Assembly (NCBI RefSeq): GCF_030463565.1
Contig: NC_134645.1
Location: forward strand, 1,495,501 to 1,559,500
From: Pelecanus crispus
Taxonomy: Eukaryota; Chordata; Aves; Pelecaniformes; Pelecanidae
Length of the DNA: 64,000 nt
Direction of reading: 5' to 3'
Shown one piece after another: positions 50,330-61,862 of the stretch; within the stretch, counting starts at the first letter, position 1; every line of letters begins with the position of its first letter. The position numbers and the translations under genes are program-made. The notes beneath the pieces are model-generated. The model was not told the DNA's origin. It saw only the letters and a program-made list of their open reading frames with translations, and ran no database searches.

Positions 50330-52060
50330 TCGCGCTGCGGTGTGTGTTGCTTGGGGCTGGGCTGCCTGCCCTCGGCGCGGGGTGCACGTTTTAAATTTTG
50401 CACGTTCAGACGGCGAGCGCTGGCTGCTGCTTGGGTTTTTGGGCTTTGCCTCGCCCCGCTGCGGGTCCCTGAGCGTCCGTGGAGCGCGTGGTGCCCCCGG
50501 CTCGGGGTCGGGGATCTGCTTGGGGGAGCCCTGGCCGCGGTGGGGTTGGGGGGGGGGTCTGGGGGGGTGAGGCGGGGGCAGGCTCGGCACACGGGGACCC
50601 CCGATCCGCGTGGCTCAGAGGGGTCCCCCCGCGGCATCCCCTCCCGTGGCGCCGTGCCCAGCGTCTCCCCCAGCTCCCTTGCAAATGCGGCCGTGCCCCC
50701 GCTGCCGGTGGGCGAGCACCCCGCTGGCGAGGGGACCTGGCCAGCCCCCCCAGCAAGCCCCAGCCTGGAGTTGGGGGGGGGGGGGGGTGTCCCGGGACCC
50801 CGTGCTCCGGTCGCAGGTGGGAGCCGGGCTCCTCGACCCCTCGCGGGGATTTGCGGAGGGCAGCAGCTCTGCTCGGGCGCGGAGACGGGGGGAGAGGGGA
50901 CGGGGAGGCTTCTCTGCCGCCCACCAGCAGCACCCCTGGGGTTCCCCCTCCCACGCCGGGCCGGGATAACCGTGGGCGGCAGCTCCCAGCAGGAGCCCGG
51001 CGCAGCTGGCGACGGAGGCCGGGCTCCTCTGGCGTCATGCCTCGGTACCCAGAGTGCTTAGTCACTTTCTGGGGTTTTATTTTTACGCCGCGCTCGCAAG
51101 CTCTTTGCGTGCCCTCTCTTGGGTTTTGGGCGAGGAAAAGCAGCAAGCGAGGTCTCCTTGCTGCTGCTCCCGGGGGTCCCGCCGGCCGGGACCGGCCATT
51201 TGCCGCCATGGGAAGCAAACGCATCCACCCGGCTCATCCCAAACCCTGCTTGCTCGGGCTCTGCTCGTGTTTCCTGACAGCTCCTCCTGCGAGCAAGCGG
51301 CTCCGCGAGGGGTTTAGCAGCCCGAGGGGCACCTGCGGACCCCGGGTTCCCCCTCCTGCCCCATCCCTTGCTCCGCTTTCGGCCTCGGGGACGTCCCATG
51401 GCAGCGCGTTCCCCCTCCAGCCCCACGAGACACCGTTTCCTTTCCTCCTCGTTATTTTTTTTTTTGCTTTTCATCTCAGCCCATCGGTGCCCTCGGAGGT
51501 CCCCGATGTGGCCGGGACGGGCGAGCGTGGCTTCTCCAGCCCATCCCAGGGACCACGCCGCTGCTCCCACGCCTCGCCCCGGGGCTTTGCCGCCAGCGCT
51601 TGGGGACGGGGGTCCCCTGTGGCCGCTGGAGCGCAGCGCCTGTTCAAAACCGGGCCTGCCCCATGGCTGCCTGCCCCACCAAGTTCCCTTTTTCGGCTGG
51701 GGCGCGCAGTTTTTCGGCAACAGTGACCTCTGTCGGCACCGCCACCCCTGGGGCCCGCTGCCACCGGCTTGGCCCCCGCCGTCCCCCGGCTGCATCCCAC
51801 CGTCCATCGCCCCCTCGGTGCCTACCGCCGCTCTCCCTCTTCCCATTGCCAGCACAAGCGGGGAAATGCCTCGGGTAGAGGGGGCAAATCCTGCCCTCCG
51901 AGCATCGCCTCCGGCCGCGGCCGCCGCGTAATCGCACGGCAAAGACCTTTGCAGCCGCTGCCGGTGTTTCGGTAAGCACACGTGCTGGGAGGCAGCTGCC
52001 GGCTCTGCTCAGAACCGGAGAAAAGTTACCAAAAGGTCTCCTGAGGACAGCCCAAAAATC
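50330..52060. other. GC- and CpG-rich block without recognised genes
   Basis: Long open frames occur on both strands (up to 415 codons). They overlap one another in five or six frames, which is expected in stop-poor GC-rich DNA. None shows a known domain or a consistent set of splice sites. A G-run of about 15 lies near 50,774-50,789. Confidence 0.6.
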
Positions 52061-52084
52061 GAAAACCCAGCGGGGATTTAATTT

Positions 52085-52255
52085 AAGAGCCGCGCGGCCA
52101 ATTCGTGACTCATGTAAATAGAGATATTACAAGCGGTGACTAATCCCGGTAGCACTTTCTGTGAATGTTTCATCTCCATTCTCATTTCAATTGAGTATTT
52201 TTCACAATTTAAAATAATAACAATAAAAAATACGGCTGATTTTACAGGAAAGAGG
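52085..52255. promoter_or_regulatory. AT-rich island with AP-1 and forkhead motifs
   Basis: An abrupt AT-rich stretch of about 170 bp inside GC-rich DNA. It starts with TGACTCATGTAAATA at 52,106: a perfect AP-1 site overlapped by a forkhead-like GTAAATA. A PU.1/ETS-like GAAAGAGGGGAAGGAAGTG follows just after the island. It resembles a conserved enhancer core. Confidence 0.35.
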
Positions 52256-53574
52256 GGAAGGAAGTGTTTCGGCTGCAAAGCGGTGCCGGCAAGCGGGGGC
52301 TGCCGGCTCGGTTTTGGCTCGGCGGAGGATGTCGAGCTGGCCACCGCCGCTCTGCCCGCTGCCCCTCGCCGCCGCTGCCTGCACCCCTGCCTGCTCAGGC
52401 CGAGGGGCTTTTCCTCCCGGACGATGCTGCCAGCACCCATACGGCAGCCTGCCGCGCACCGCGCCGGTGGGCCGAGGGCGGCTCAGCAGTTTGGGGCCGG
52501 CTGCAGGTGGCGGCGAGTTTTGGAGGGCTGTGGGGCCGCGGCGGCGGCCGGGGGAGTGACTCAGAGGCGCTTTGGGGCTCTGTGGTTTTGCTTTCATGGT
52601 TTTGCTGTGACTTAGCGACTTATTTTTTTGCTCCGTGGGAAGGCAGGTGCCTGCATGGCCAGCGAATCGGCCGTCCTGCGGGATCCCGGCCGTCCCGTAC
52701 GGCTGCTGGGACATTTCGGGGTCGTTGCTTTCGCCCGTATTGATTTCTGCAGCTGAACCCCCACGGGTGATGCAGGCGGTGGCATCTCGTGGCACGTGGT
52801 CCCTTGGGACCTGCGTCTCCCCGGGGCGCGGCAGCGGCAGGGACCGAGCATCCCCTGGGAGGCCGCCGGCTGCTCCGTCCCACCGGGAAAAATCTGACTC
52901 AAAAGACTTTATCCGCAGGGCGCCGTGCTCCAAAAAACAGGCACAACCAGTGCCCAGAATAAAAAGGAAACCCAAATCTCTTGCTGCTGCTTCCGCAAAG
53001 GCACCTTCACCCCACGCTCCCCCGGCATCCTGCTCCGTGGCAACAGGGTTTAGCAGAAAAATGAAGCCAAGGCAGCATTTCCAGGTTTATTTCTTTTTTC
53101 AGATTTTCCTCTCTAGCTATTTTTTTTTTTTTATTCCCACCCAGACCCACGGCACTGTGAGGGCTGAAGCTCTGTGAATCCAGCAGTTTCCCTGAGCAGC
53201 TGGCGTTGCTGATGCTACTCCCCGCACTGCCCTGGGCCCAGCTGGAATACTTTCCACTCCTTTGGGGCTTCATATTTTATTTTTAGCAGGAAAATTGGAT
53301 TTTTGACCGTGACAAAAATTTACCAAAAAAAGCTCCCGCAACCCCCTTTCTGCAGAAAACTCTGGCTTTCCACAGAGCTCGCAGCCGCGCGCTGGAGAGG
53401 TTCGGGGGGTTCTGGTGAACTGGATTTTGAAGCTGGGCCAGCAAAGCAGCTTTTTCCAGGGAGACGCTAACGCCTGCCAGCACATTTTTCCGGTTTTGTT
53501 GCAATATTTGCGGGGGAAGGAGGTGGGAGGGGAGCGGGACGAGTGTTTTCTCACCACGTGCGCATGTGCCAGCC

Positions 53575-53600
53575 CTCCTCCTCCTCCTCCTCCTCCTCCC
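53575..53600 (+). repeat. CTC trinucleotide microsatellite
   Basis: About eight CTC/TCC repeats. This explains the Ser, Pro or Glu runs in the overlapping open frames. Confidence 0.85.
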
Positions 53601-54154
53601 GCCCCTGGGATGCTCGTGGGGTGATTTCTTCCGCCATCCTCCCTCCAGGTAGGACATTTCCCACCGGCACGAGCTCCGGGGATGTCCCCGGGGAGCGCTG
53701 GATAAGGAGGACCACCTTGATTTCGGGGCGATACCCAAGCGCGAGGGGCCGCAGCACAGCCACTGCTGCTGCCAGGCAGCCGGTGTCGGGCTTCGACGCC
53801 TCCAGACCTCCGCCACTCCTGGGTTCGTTTGGGGGCTTGTGACCCCTCGAGGCCCAGCCACGGTGGCCGCGAAACCACACGCCGCTTCCAGCGCCGGGCT
53901 CCTGCGGCCGCGTACGGCAATATTTAGGGAGGAGGGATCGTGCGCCGGCCCCTCGCCCCCTTCCCGCTCTGCTCGTGCAGCGCCCGCCGGCTGCCCCAGC
54001 CCTTTGGGGCTGGGAAAAGCCAAAAGCTGCCGGTGAGAGCGGGAGCCGGCGCTTTAGTGCGGATAAATTCACGCGTGAGGAGTGCAAGGCTCGGTGGTGG
54101 GGCGTGAACCGGCCCGAGGGGTCCGCAGGGATGGAGCAGTTCAAAACACCACGG

Positions 54155-54250
54155 GGCAATGTGTAGAAATATATGTAATTAACCCCCGAATTCCCTCTAC
54201 ATATTGCAATAAGCATCATCACCGCAGCCAGCCTTCTACGGAGCGGTTGC
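54155..54250. promoter_or_regulatory. AT-rich island with C/EBP-type motif
   Basis: Contains TATGTAATTAAC, a homeobox-type TAATTA core, and CATATTGCAATAAGCATC, a C/EBP-like ATTGCAAT. It is set between GC-rich flanks. No gene is recognised. Confidence 0.3.
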
Positions 54251-55513
54251 CGACATCTCAGTGTGGGTGACTTTTGCTTCTCGTATGAGAAATCAGTGAA
54301 AGCTGCGGATGAGAACACGAAGGGGCTGGTGTTTTGGTGCTTTTTTTTTTAATATTCCCTGGCCTGCAGGCACTTGCGCCCATCAGCTAAGCCGGAGCAT
54401 CAGCCGGCGGCCGTCCCCGCGGCGGCTCCTGCGGGCACGGCCGGCGGCGAGCGAGCGGCGGTGAAGCTGAGGTTAGGAGCTGGCGGTAAGGGCGCTGGAA
54501 GGGTTAAATCCGCCACCGATGCCGAGGCGTCGAGGGACCGGTGTGGTGGATGCTCCCTGGGATGCTCGGGAGGAGCCCCGGCGAGGCTGCCGCAGCCCCG
54601 GGGCGCCCGGCGTTGCCAAACCCTGTCTGATCCGAGCCGCTGCTGCAGCCGCTCCGGTGTTGTAAACCTGTTTTTTAAATAGCATGAATTTGCGAAAGGC
54701 TGATTAAAGCGGCCTCCGCGTTACCCTCTCCTGGGGCTGCTCGCCGCCGCTTGACTCATCTCTGAACTCGAGCTGAATCAGGGAGCAAAAACCTGCCGGT
54801 AAGCCATTTTCGGGTCAGTTCATTTTCTTGAAACACATGAGAACCGTGCTCCTGACCTCGCCGAAATCATGCAAAACAGAAATTGAGGGCGAAAAGCCGG
54901 GGCGGGGGACACAAGCAGGGTGACAGCCACTGCCCCGCAGCGGGACAGAGGGAAAGGGTCCCTTGGCTGGGGAGGGAAAGGGCTCGGAGTGGGGGAGGAT
55001 CCCAGCTGGGTGCTTGCCGGAGCTGTTCCCTAGGGAATGGGGACGCTTTCTGTCGCCCGTGTCACAGCCAGCAGCCTTTCCCACGAGGTTTGCAGGGAGG
55101 TCGCGGCTTTTTTTAGCCCATCCGATGGGGACGAGGTGGGAAAAAAACCAGAACGCTTCCCAGCAGGCAGGCTGGAAGAGCATCCAGGTGCCTGAGAGCT
55201 TTGGATGCATCGCCCGGCTGAAAGACCGGAGAGCCGGCGGCCGCTGGAAGAGCCTTCCCACCTCCCCGAGGACGGTGGATTTTGGTGCCTGCATCTCATC
55301 CCTTCCCCAGCCCCCTGCTGCCGCCACAGTCCCCGTGGGTTTGGCTGCAAGCCCTGGGAAACAAGACCTTTCCCAGCAAAGGCCCTTTCCGATGAGAAAA
55401 AAAACCCCGAGCCTTTCCCGATGGGTGTAGCCGGCTGCTTCGGGGGAAGCGGGAGCACCGTGGGTCGTGGGAAACGCTCCCTTCCCTGCGTCTCAGTGGG
55501 GGTGACGGGGCCG

Positions 55514-55565
55514 TATAAACCCGCCGGCACATCCCGGGCCGGGAGCTGCGGCGAGGAGAGGCCAG
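55514..55565 (+). promoter_or_regulatory. TATA box and candidate short first exon
   Basis: TATAAA lies at 55,514-55,519 in GC-rich DNA. A start 25-30 bp downstream would give a first exon of about 20 nt, ending at GGCCAG/GTAGGA (55,565/55,566). Confidence 0.3.
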
Positions 55566-56249
55566 GTAGGACGTCGGATGGATTTGTTGCGGTCCCAGAG
55601 GTGCAGGGGATCCGCGGGTGGTTTTCCCTGCCGGCGTCGGAAACCGGGGTGCGTGGGGTTTGGGAGGGGAGGATGCACCCGCGCCCGGGAAGCGAGGGGC
55701 TCTGCGCCGAGAGGGGATGCCGATACCCCGGCCTCGGGGCAAAGTGAGATTCTGCACTTGAAGGGGCTGCAATTTTCCCTGGCCGCTGGACTTTTTACCT
55801 TCCCGAAGGACAGGCGCTGCCCTTTTCCCAGTACGGAGCGCTCTCGCAGCCCAGGGAAGGACGCTAAAGCCCAGCTTTCCTCTCTTTCCCCGCCATTCCC
55901 CCCGTTACTTCCATCAACGCTTCATATTTAAGCATTAACGGCATCCAAGCAGGAACTGCGCAGGTTTAATAGCAGAGAGGCTGATATTAAACCCTTGTCA
56001 TTAAACACCCGTAAAAGGGGAAGCCCGGGAAGCGAAGGGATGAATCCCTGGGGCAAAGCCCCCGCCGTTGAGCATCCTGCCCCGGGCGCCCGCATCCGAG
56101 CTGGCACGAAACCCCGGCCGATTTCCACCCTGCCGGCACAAATCCGCGCCGGCGTAAACCTGGAGGCAAAAAATCCACGCGTGGGGCCCCGCTCCGGTCC
56201 TGCACCCGGCGTTGCCGTTCCTGCTAACGACCATCTCCTTCCTCCATAG

Positions 56250-56412
56250 GTGATTCCCTGGCCCTTTGCTGAAACAGAAGCAGCAGAAGAGGTTTTTCAA
56301 CCGGCAGAAATGAAAGAAAAAGGCTGTTTTCCCCCCCGTGAGGTGTCATTAAGCCAGGCTGGCTGGTGGTGCTCCGAAACCTGCGGCGCGGGCGCTGGAG
56401 GAGGCAGCGGCG
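56250..56412 (+). other. Candidate exon (acceptor CTTCCTCCATAG, donor GTGAGT)
   Basis: A 163-nt stretch between a good pyrimidine-tract acceptor and a consensus donor. It is open in frame 1, with an internal ATG in fair context (GCAGAAATGA) starting MKEKGCFPPREV. It joins in phase to the next candidate exon. I do not recognise the peptide. A non-coding RNA exon is at least as likely as a coding one. Confidence 0.3.
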
Positions 56413-56636
56413 GTGAGTCAGGAGCACGGCTGTCCCGCTGGCAGCAGAGACCCAGGCGGGGTTTGGGGTGGGGTTTTTTTTCCCCCTCCCAATTATCTCA
56501 CTCATCATCGCTTAATGGTGGGAAATAAGTGACATTTGTGCCCCTGCAGCCAGCGCTTTTAGGTTTTTGGGGGTTTTTTTTAACCCATTCCCATGAAAAC
56601 ATACCCAGCTTCTGATATTTTCTCTCCCTGTCGCAG

Positions 56637-56678
56637 GCGTCGGCTTCCGGAGGATGCAGGGAAGGAGCCGCGGTTCGG
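56637..56678 (+). other. Candidate exon (acceptor TCTCCCTGTCGCAG, donor GTGAGT)
   Basis: A 42-nt stretch with a very good acceptor and a consensus donor. In frame with the previous candidate it reads GVGFRRMQGRSRGS. An 18-bp direct repeat (CGGTTCGGGTGAGTGTCT) duplicates the donor 18 bp later. Confidence 0.3.
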
Positions 56679-57138
56679 GTGAGTGTCTCGGTTCGGGTGA
56701 GTGTCTCCATGGGATGGGCAGCACGGCTTCGGGATGGGTCATTTGGGGTGTGCGGTGCACCCCGCAAGGCACCGAGCCGGCGGGGACCACCCGGGCCGGG
56801 AAAGCACCCGCGCAGGAGCTCCTTACCTTCGAAGCCCCAGGGCCGGGGAGGGCCCTCTGAGAGCATCAGCAGCGTGGCTCGTCTGCTGGAAACTTGTGTT
56901 TTTTCGAGGCTGTGCAGTTCCAGTAAATGAAAGCAGGGCTGCTGTATTGCGGGCCACGTGACGAGGGTTTTTGGTAACTTGGTGTCCGTTCGACAAAGAA
57001 GATGAAAGGAAAAACCCCACGGAGCGGCGGGGAGGCGGGAGGTTCTGCGCCTCGCGTGGGCTCGTTGGCCAAAAATGAGTCAGCAGCAAGGGTGGCTGCG
57101 GCAGGAGAGGGGAGAGCGGTGCCCCGGGATGCTCTTCT

Positions 57139-57606
57139 GCTGCTGCTGCCATCCCTCCTCCTGGTGCTGCTGCTGGTGCTGCTGGTGCTGCTGGTGCTGC
57201 TGGCACTGGTGCTGCTGGTGCTGCTGGTGCTGCTGGCGCTGCTGGCGCTGCTGGCGCTGGTGCTGCTGGTGCTGCTGGTGCTGCTGGTGCTGCTGGCACT
57301 AGTGCTGCTGGTGCTGCTGCTGCTGCTGGTACTGGTGCTGCTGCTGCTGGTGCAGCTGCTGCTGCTGGTACTGCTGGCACTGCTGGTGCTGGTGCTGGTG
57401 CTGCTGCTGCTGCTGCTGGTACTGGTGCTGCTGCTGCTGGTGCAGCTGCTGGTGCTGGTGCTGCTGCTGCTGCTGCTGGTACTGGTGCTGCTGCTGCTGG
57501 TGCAGCTGCTGCTGCTGGTACTGCTGGCACTGGTGCTGCTGCTGCTGCTGGTACTGCTGGCACTGGTGCTGCTGCTGGTACTGCTGGTGCTGCCGGTGCT
57601 GCCGTG
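57139..57606 (+). repeat. CTG-rich minisatellite (CTGCTGGTG-type units)
   Basis: About 470 bp of CTG, GTG, GCG, GCA and GTA triplets in repeating 9-12 bp units, stop-free in several frames. It reads as poly-Leu/Val on the plus strand and as Ala/Pro or Ser/Thr runs on the minus strand. The open frames here follow from the repeat and are not evidence of a gene. Confidence 0.93.
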
Positions 57607-58389
57607 CAAGGCCATGCGGGGATGCGGCATCTCACGGGGGCATCAACTTTTGCCCCTTCCCCACTCTCCTCTGGTCCTCCTGCGGAGAAGCAACCCGGGG
57701 CTGGAGGCGCCCGCGCCCAGGCACGGGTGCAAGTTGGGGGTGCCCATCCCCGTGGCCTTTGGGTGGCCCCGGTTTTGTCTCACCGGGAAGCACGCGGGTG
57801 TCCCCGTGCCTGTGTGGCAGAGGAAGAAAAATGATTTTTGAACCCAGGCGCGTGTTAATCACGGCGCCCTTCAACCAACCACAAAACCCACTTTGAAGCC
57901 TGAGCACGGCGGTTGCGTTGTGCTGACAAAAGGGGTTAATGGCGCCTGTGGGACTAAAGCGACGGGTCCGGCTTTCGGCTTCCCCGTCCCTCGCCTCTGG
58001 GGTGAAAGAATCGGGGTACGGCTCCGGCCGTGGTCTCCAGCACCCGAGTCACGCCGCGGCGCCGGGGCTGGGCGCGGGTCGGTGATGCCAGGTATCCAAA
58101 CCCAGCATTTCTTGGGAATTTCAGCTCATGGGGAATTTAAAAAAAGAAAAAAAAAAAAGCTCTGAATTAGAGCGAAGCTGAGTATTTTTTAAATCCCTGG
58201 GTTTCCCGTGGGGCTGTAGCGGAGGCGCCCGGGGGAGCTGCGGGGACGAGGGCTGGGCAGAAAAAAAGCACGGTCATGGCCGAGGCGGAAAAAACAGGAA
58301 CTGTTCCTTCGTGAGAACTTAGAGGGAAATTGGTTTAAAGAACTGAGACGAGCCGAAGGATTAAACCGAGCCAGGGTATCGAGTCTTGA

Positions 58390-59110
58390 GATGAAGACAC
58401 GGGCAGCCCCGGCTGCGGCTGCCTCCCTGCCCGCTCCCAGCGGAGCCGGGGGGCTCAGGGCCGTATCCAGCCCCGGTTTGGGTACCTCCAAGGATGCCAA
58501 ATCCGTACGGCGGGGTTTATATCGCCGTTCCCAGCGCCGGGCGACGGCTCGCCCCGCTCCCCTCTCCTCTGGCGTTGTCACCATCAGTAAAGGCAGCGAA
58601 GCCGTGCCGGGGAGCATCACCGGGAGCCGCGCAGGGATGCAGGGAGCGCATCCGGCTGGAAACAGCCTGCCTGCGCCCATACGTGCCGACACGCGCCCCC
58701 GGCACGTGCCATAGTGCACCCCCGGCGTGCGCCATAGCGCACCCCCGGCACGGCCGCTGCCCGCCTCTGCCGGGGGCCTGGCACCCATCCCTTCGCCTGT
58801 CGCCCCGCGGCACGGCGGCGGAGGGCAGAGCTGGCACCCCGCCGTTTGCCGCGCCTCGAAAGCGAAACTAATGCTCGCCGTAGGTGGGGATTTCTCCCCG
58901 AGCGAGCGTCGAAGCGGCGCTCCAGCCCGGCCCCCGCCAACGCGCTGCCTTGCACCCCTGCCCACACGGCCGCCAGCAGGCGGGAGGCAGCCGGGCGGGA
59001 AGGGGGGCGGCTGCAGCCCCGCGCCCACCCAGCCGCTCGCCCCCCAGCGCCGCGCTGGCCTTCCCGGGGCGCTCCGCTTGGGAAGGGGCGCGCCGTGTGG
59101 CTTTCCAGCA
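58390..59110. promoter_or_regulatory. CpG-island-like block with an ISRE
   Basis: CpG-dense DNA. GAAAGCGAAACT at 58,858-58,869 is an exact match to the interferon-stimulated response element core GAAANNGAAACT. No adjacent first exon is identified. The solo LTR begins 92 bp beyond the block. Confidence 0.4.
58706..58757 (+). repeat. Short tandem repeat in the CpG block
   Basis: Two diverged units of about 25 bp: GTGCCATAGTGCACCCCCGG and GCGCCATAGCGCACCCCCGG. Confidence 0.8.
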
Positions 59111-59201
59111 CTTCGGGGCCTGCCAGATTTTTGGAAATTTTTTTTCTTTTTTTTTTTTTTTAAATATTTGCCACTTGGGACCAAATCCCGGCGTGCAGTG
59201 C

Positions 59202-59765
59202 TGTCGGGGTGCAGCCCCCGGGAGCGGCTCGGCACCACGCAGCCGCTCGCGGAATCCCCCCGCCCCGGTGGGATGGGGGAGAGAATCGGAGGGGTGAGAG
59301 TGAGAAACACTCCTGGGGTGAGAGAAGAACAGGTTAATAATTGAGATAAAGTAAAATAGTAATGATAATAGTAACAATATAATAATAATAGCAATAATAA
59401 TATACAAAGCAAGCGATGCCCAATGCAATTGCTCCCCACCCGCCGACCGATGCCCAGCCAGTTCCCAGCAGCGATCGCTGCTCCCCGGCCAACCCCCCCA
59501 GTTTCCATACTGCCCATGATGCCGTATGGTATGGAACAGCCCTTGGGGCAGTTGGGATCAACTCTCCTGGCTGTGCCCCCTCCCAGCTCCTTGTGCCCCT
59601 GGCAGAGCATGGGAAGCTGGAAAGTCCTTGCCTGGCATAAGCAGCGCTGAGCAACAACTAAACCATCAGCGTGTGATCAGCATTATTCCCATCCTAAATC
59701 CAAACCACAGCACTGTGCCTGCTGCTGGGAAGAAAATGAACTCTATCCCAGCCGAAACCAGGACA
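59202..59765 (-). mobile_element. Solo LTR, ERVL-like endogenous retrovirus, copy 3
   Basis: A 564-bp element in the minus orientation, from TGTCCTGGTTTCGGCTGG to CCCCGACA. It has a perfect 5-bp target-site duplication AGTGC (59,197-59,201 and 59,766-59,770). It is the closest relative of copy 1 in this window. No internal retroviral sequence is present. Confidence 0.94.
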
Positions 59766-60762
59766 AGTGCCCCTCCCCGAACTCACTGGGCTCTTGCACT
59801 GCACACGCAGCGTTAGAATAAGGCTGGGCTGTCCCCTGACTGTTGCGCTGCTCTGAGCAATTGCGAAATACGGGGTTTTTTTTTTTTTCTACCCATGTAG
59901 AAAATTTTCCATGTTTTCATAATAGTGGTTCATGCCGTATTGCCGAAACTCGCATTCATCAGCCACGAACGCGGCAGACCTCGTGACCTGGTATCTAAGG
60001 GGCATCAATACTTCCATTCCCACTCAGAGTATTTGGGTTTAAACGGAGCAAAATTGGCATTCGTCGCAGCGACAGTCGCTGCGTCAGAAATTTGCTCGCT
60101 AGAAAAACCGGGACACCGCAGTCGCAGCGGCTCGTTCGAAAAGCGGCGAGCCCAAGCTACTTTTTAAGCGCGTCGTCTTCCCCGGCGGCAGAAATCGCCG
60201 TTTGCAAGCAGGGCTGGGGATTTTTGGGGATGCTTGGTAAAGCAAAGCACAAAATACATCGGGTTTTTTTTTTTTTGCACCAGTTGCCGCTGGCAGGTTT
60301 AGGCAGGGGGAAGAAGCGGACTTTGCAAATGTCCTATTTGGGATAGGAATTCCCAAAGCGTCGCAGCAAGTCGTTCCCGAAGCAAGCCGGCGGCAGAGCT
60401 TTGCAAAAGCCCCAAAGCGCTTTTCTTGCTTTCATTATCGCTCGTGAAAATAAAAAAGCAGGCGCACGCTGCACGTGACTCGGCAAAGCCCGTCCAGCTC
60501 CGGCTGCTCATCCGTCTGCCAGCCAGAGACGGGTCCCGCAGCCTCCCCGCTCCTTAATCCCAAAACAGGGAAGGACGGAGGGACTCGCAGCATCAAATCT
60601 GGCTTTTCCTGCAGGAGATTTGTTGCTTTTTGGGGGAATTTGCACAGGCTGGGAAGCCTGTTTGCAACAGCGCGCTGTGCTGGCTGATTCCCTGCGTTTT
60701 CGGATCGATACCTGGATGGTTCCCTTCATTTTCATATATTTATATAAAAAAATGTTCCGATG
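59766..60762. other. Interval between LTR copy 3 and the tandem arrays
   Basis: Moderately GC-rich and rich in CpG given its base composition. A T-run lies at about 59,876-59,888 and another at 60,265-60,276. No gene is recognised. Confidence 0.6.
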
Positions 60763-61652
60763 GGAGTATTTTCTGATGCGCGTGTTTTCTGATGCACATA
60801 TTTCCTTATGCACATTTTTCCTGATGCACGTATTTTCTGATGCACGTATTTCCTTATGCACATTTTTCCTGATGCACATATTTCCTTATGCACATATTTC
60901 CTGATGCACACATTTCCTTATGCACACATTTCCTTATGCACATTTTTCCTGATGCACGTATTTCCTTATGCACATATTTTCTGATGCACATATTTCCTTA
61001 TGCACATTTTTCCTGATGCACGTATTTTCTGATGCACGTATTTCCTTATGCACATATTTTCTGATGCACATTTTTCCTTCTGTGCATATTTTCTGATGCA
61101 CATTTTTCCTTATGCACATATTTTCTGATGCACATATTTTCTGATGCACATATTTCCTGATGCACACATTTCCTTATGCACATATCTCCTTATGCACATT
61201 TTTCCTGATGCATGTATTTGCTGATGCACATATTTTCTGATGCACATATTTCCTTATGCACATTTTTCCTGATGCACGTATTTTCTGATGCACGTATTTC
61301 CTTATGCACACATTTCCTTATGCACATTTTTCCTGATGCACCAATTTCCTTATGCACATATTTTCTGATGCACATTTTTCCTTATGCACATATTTCCTGA
61401 TGCACACATTTCCTTATGCACATTTTTCCTGATGCACGTATTTCCTTATGCACATATTTTCTGATGCACATTTTTCCTTCCGTGCGTATTTTCTGATGCA
61501 CATTTTTCCTTATGCACATGTTTTCTGATGCACATTTTTCCTTATGCACATATTTTCTGATGCACATTTTTCCTTATGCACATATTTCCTGATGCACACA
61601 TTTCCTAATGCACACGTTTTCTGATGCACATATATTCTGATGCGCGTATTTT
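60763..61652 (+). repeat. Minisatellite with 16-bp unit (ATGCACRYWTTTYCTK)
   Basis: About 55 units of 16 bp over 890 bp. Variants alternate between CTG/ATGCAC and CTT/ATGCAC and between ATA, GTA and ATT spacers. Because 16 is not a multiple of 3, three units (48 bp) encode a 16-residue repeat in open frames on both strands. There is no sign that it is translated. Confidence 0.95.
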
Positions 61653-61862
61653 CCAATTATATCGATTTCTATACGGTGGGGAATGCAGCGAAGCGCCTTT
61701 GGCTGCATGTCCCTCGTTCGCCTCAGCCTGCCGGATTTTAATTTCCCTTTTTTTTTTTTCCCCCCTCTTTTTTTCCCCCCATCCGTGCTGCTCGCCCCCA
61801 CGCCGCCTCCAGCTGTTTTCTCCCGCGGGAATCGGGGCTTCGGGCAGCGGGCGGCTGCGCTG

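Noticed and set aside
50222..51981. Long overlapping open frames (up to 415 codons) on both strands
   Set aside because: GC-rich, stop-poor DNA gives open frames in nearly all phases. No conserved motif, no initiation or splice context in common, and a TA microsatellite runs through one of them.
57002..57841. 279-codon open frame rich in Leu/Val, resembling a membrane protein
   Set aside because: It is created by the CTG-rich minisatellite; the other strand is open too. There are no splice sites, domains or non-repeat coding signature.
58189..59610. 473-codon minus-strand open frame
   Set aside because: It runs from the solo LTR through a poly-T run into CpG-rich DNA; its first third is the LTR read as protein.
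5996..59765. A complete ERV provirus formed by paired LTRs
   Set aside because: Each LTR has its own 5-bp target duplication and no gag, pol or env-like sequence adjoins; they are independent solo LTRs.
60763..61652. Regularly spaced repeats that could suggest a CRISPR array or a repetitive protein
   Set aside because: Units are contiguous 16-bp tandem copies without unique spacers, in a vertebrate genome. The repeat peptide is a by-product on both strands.
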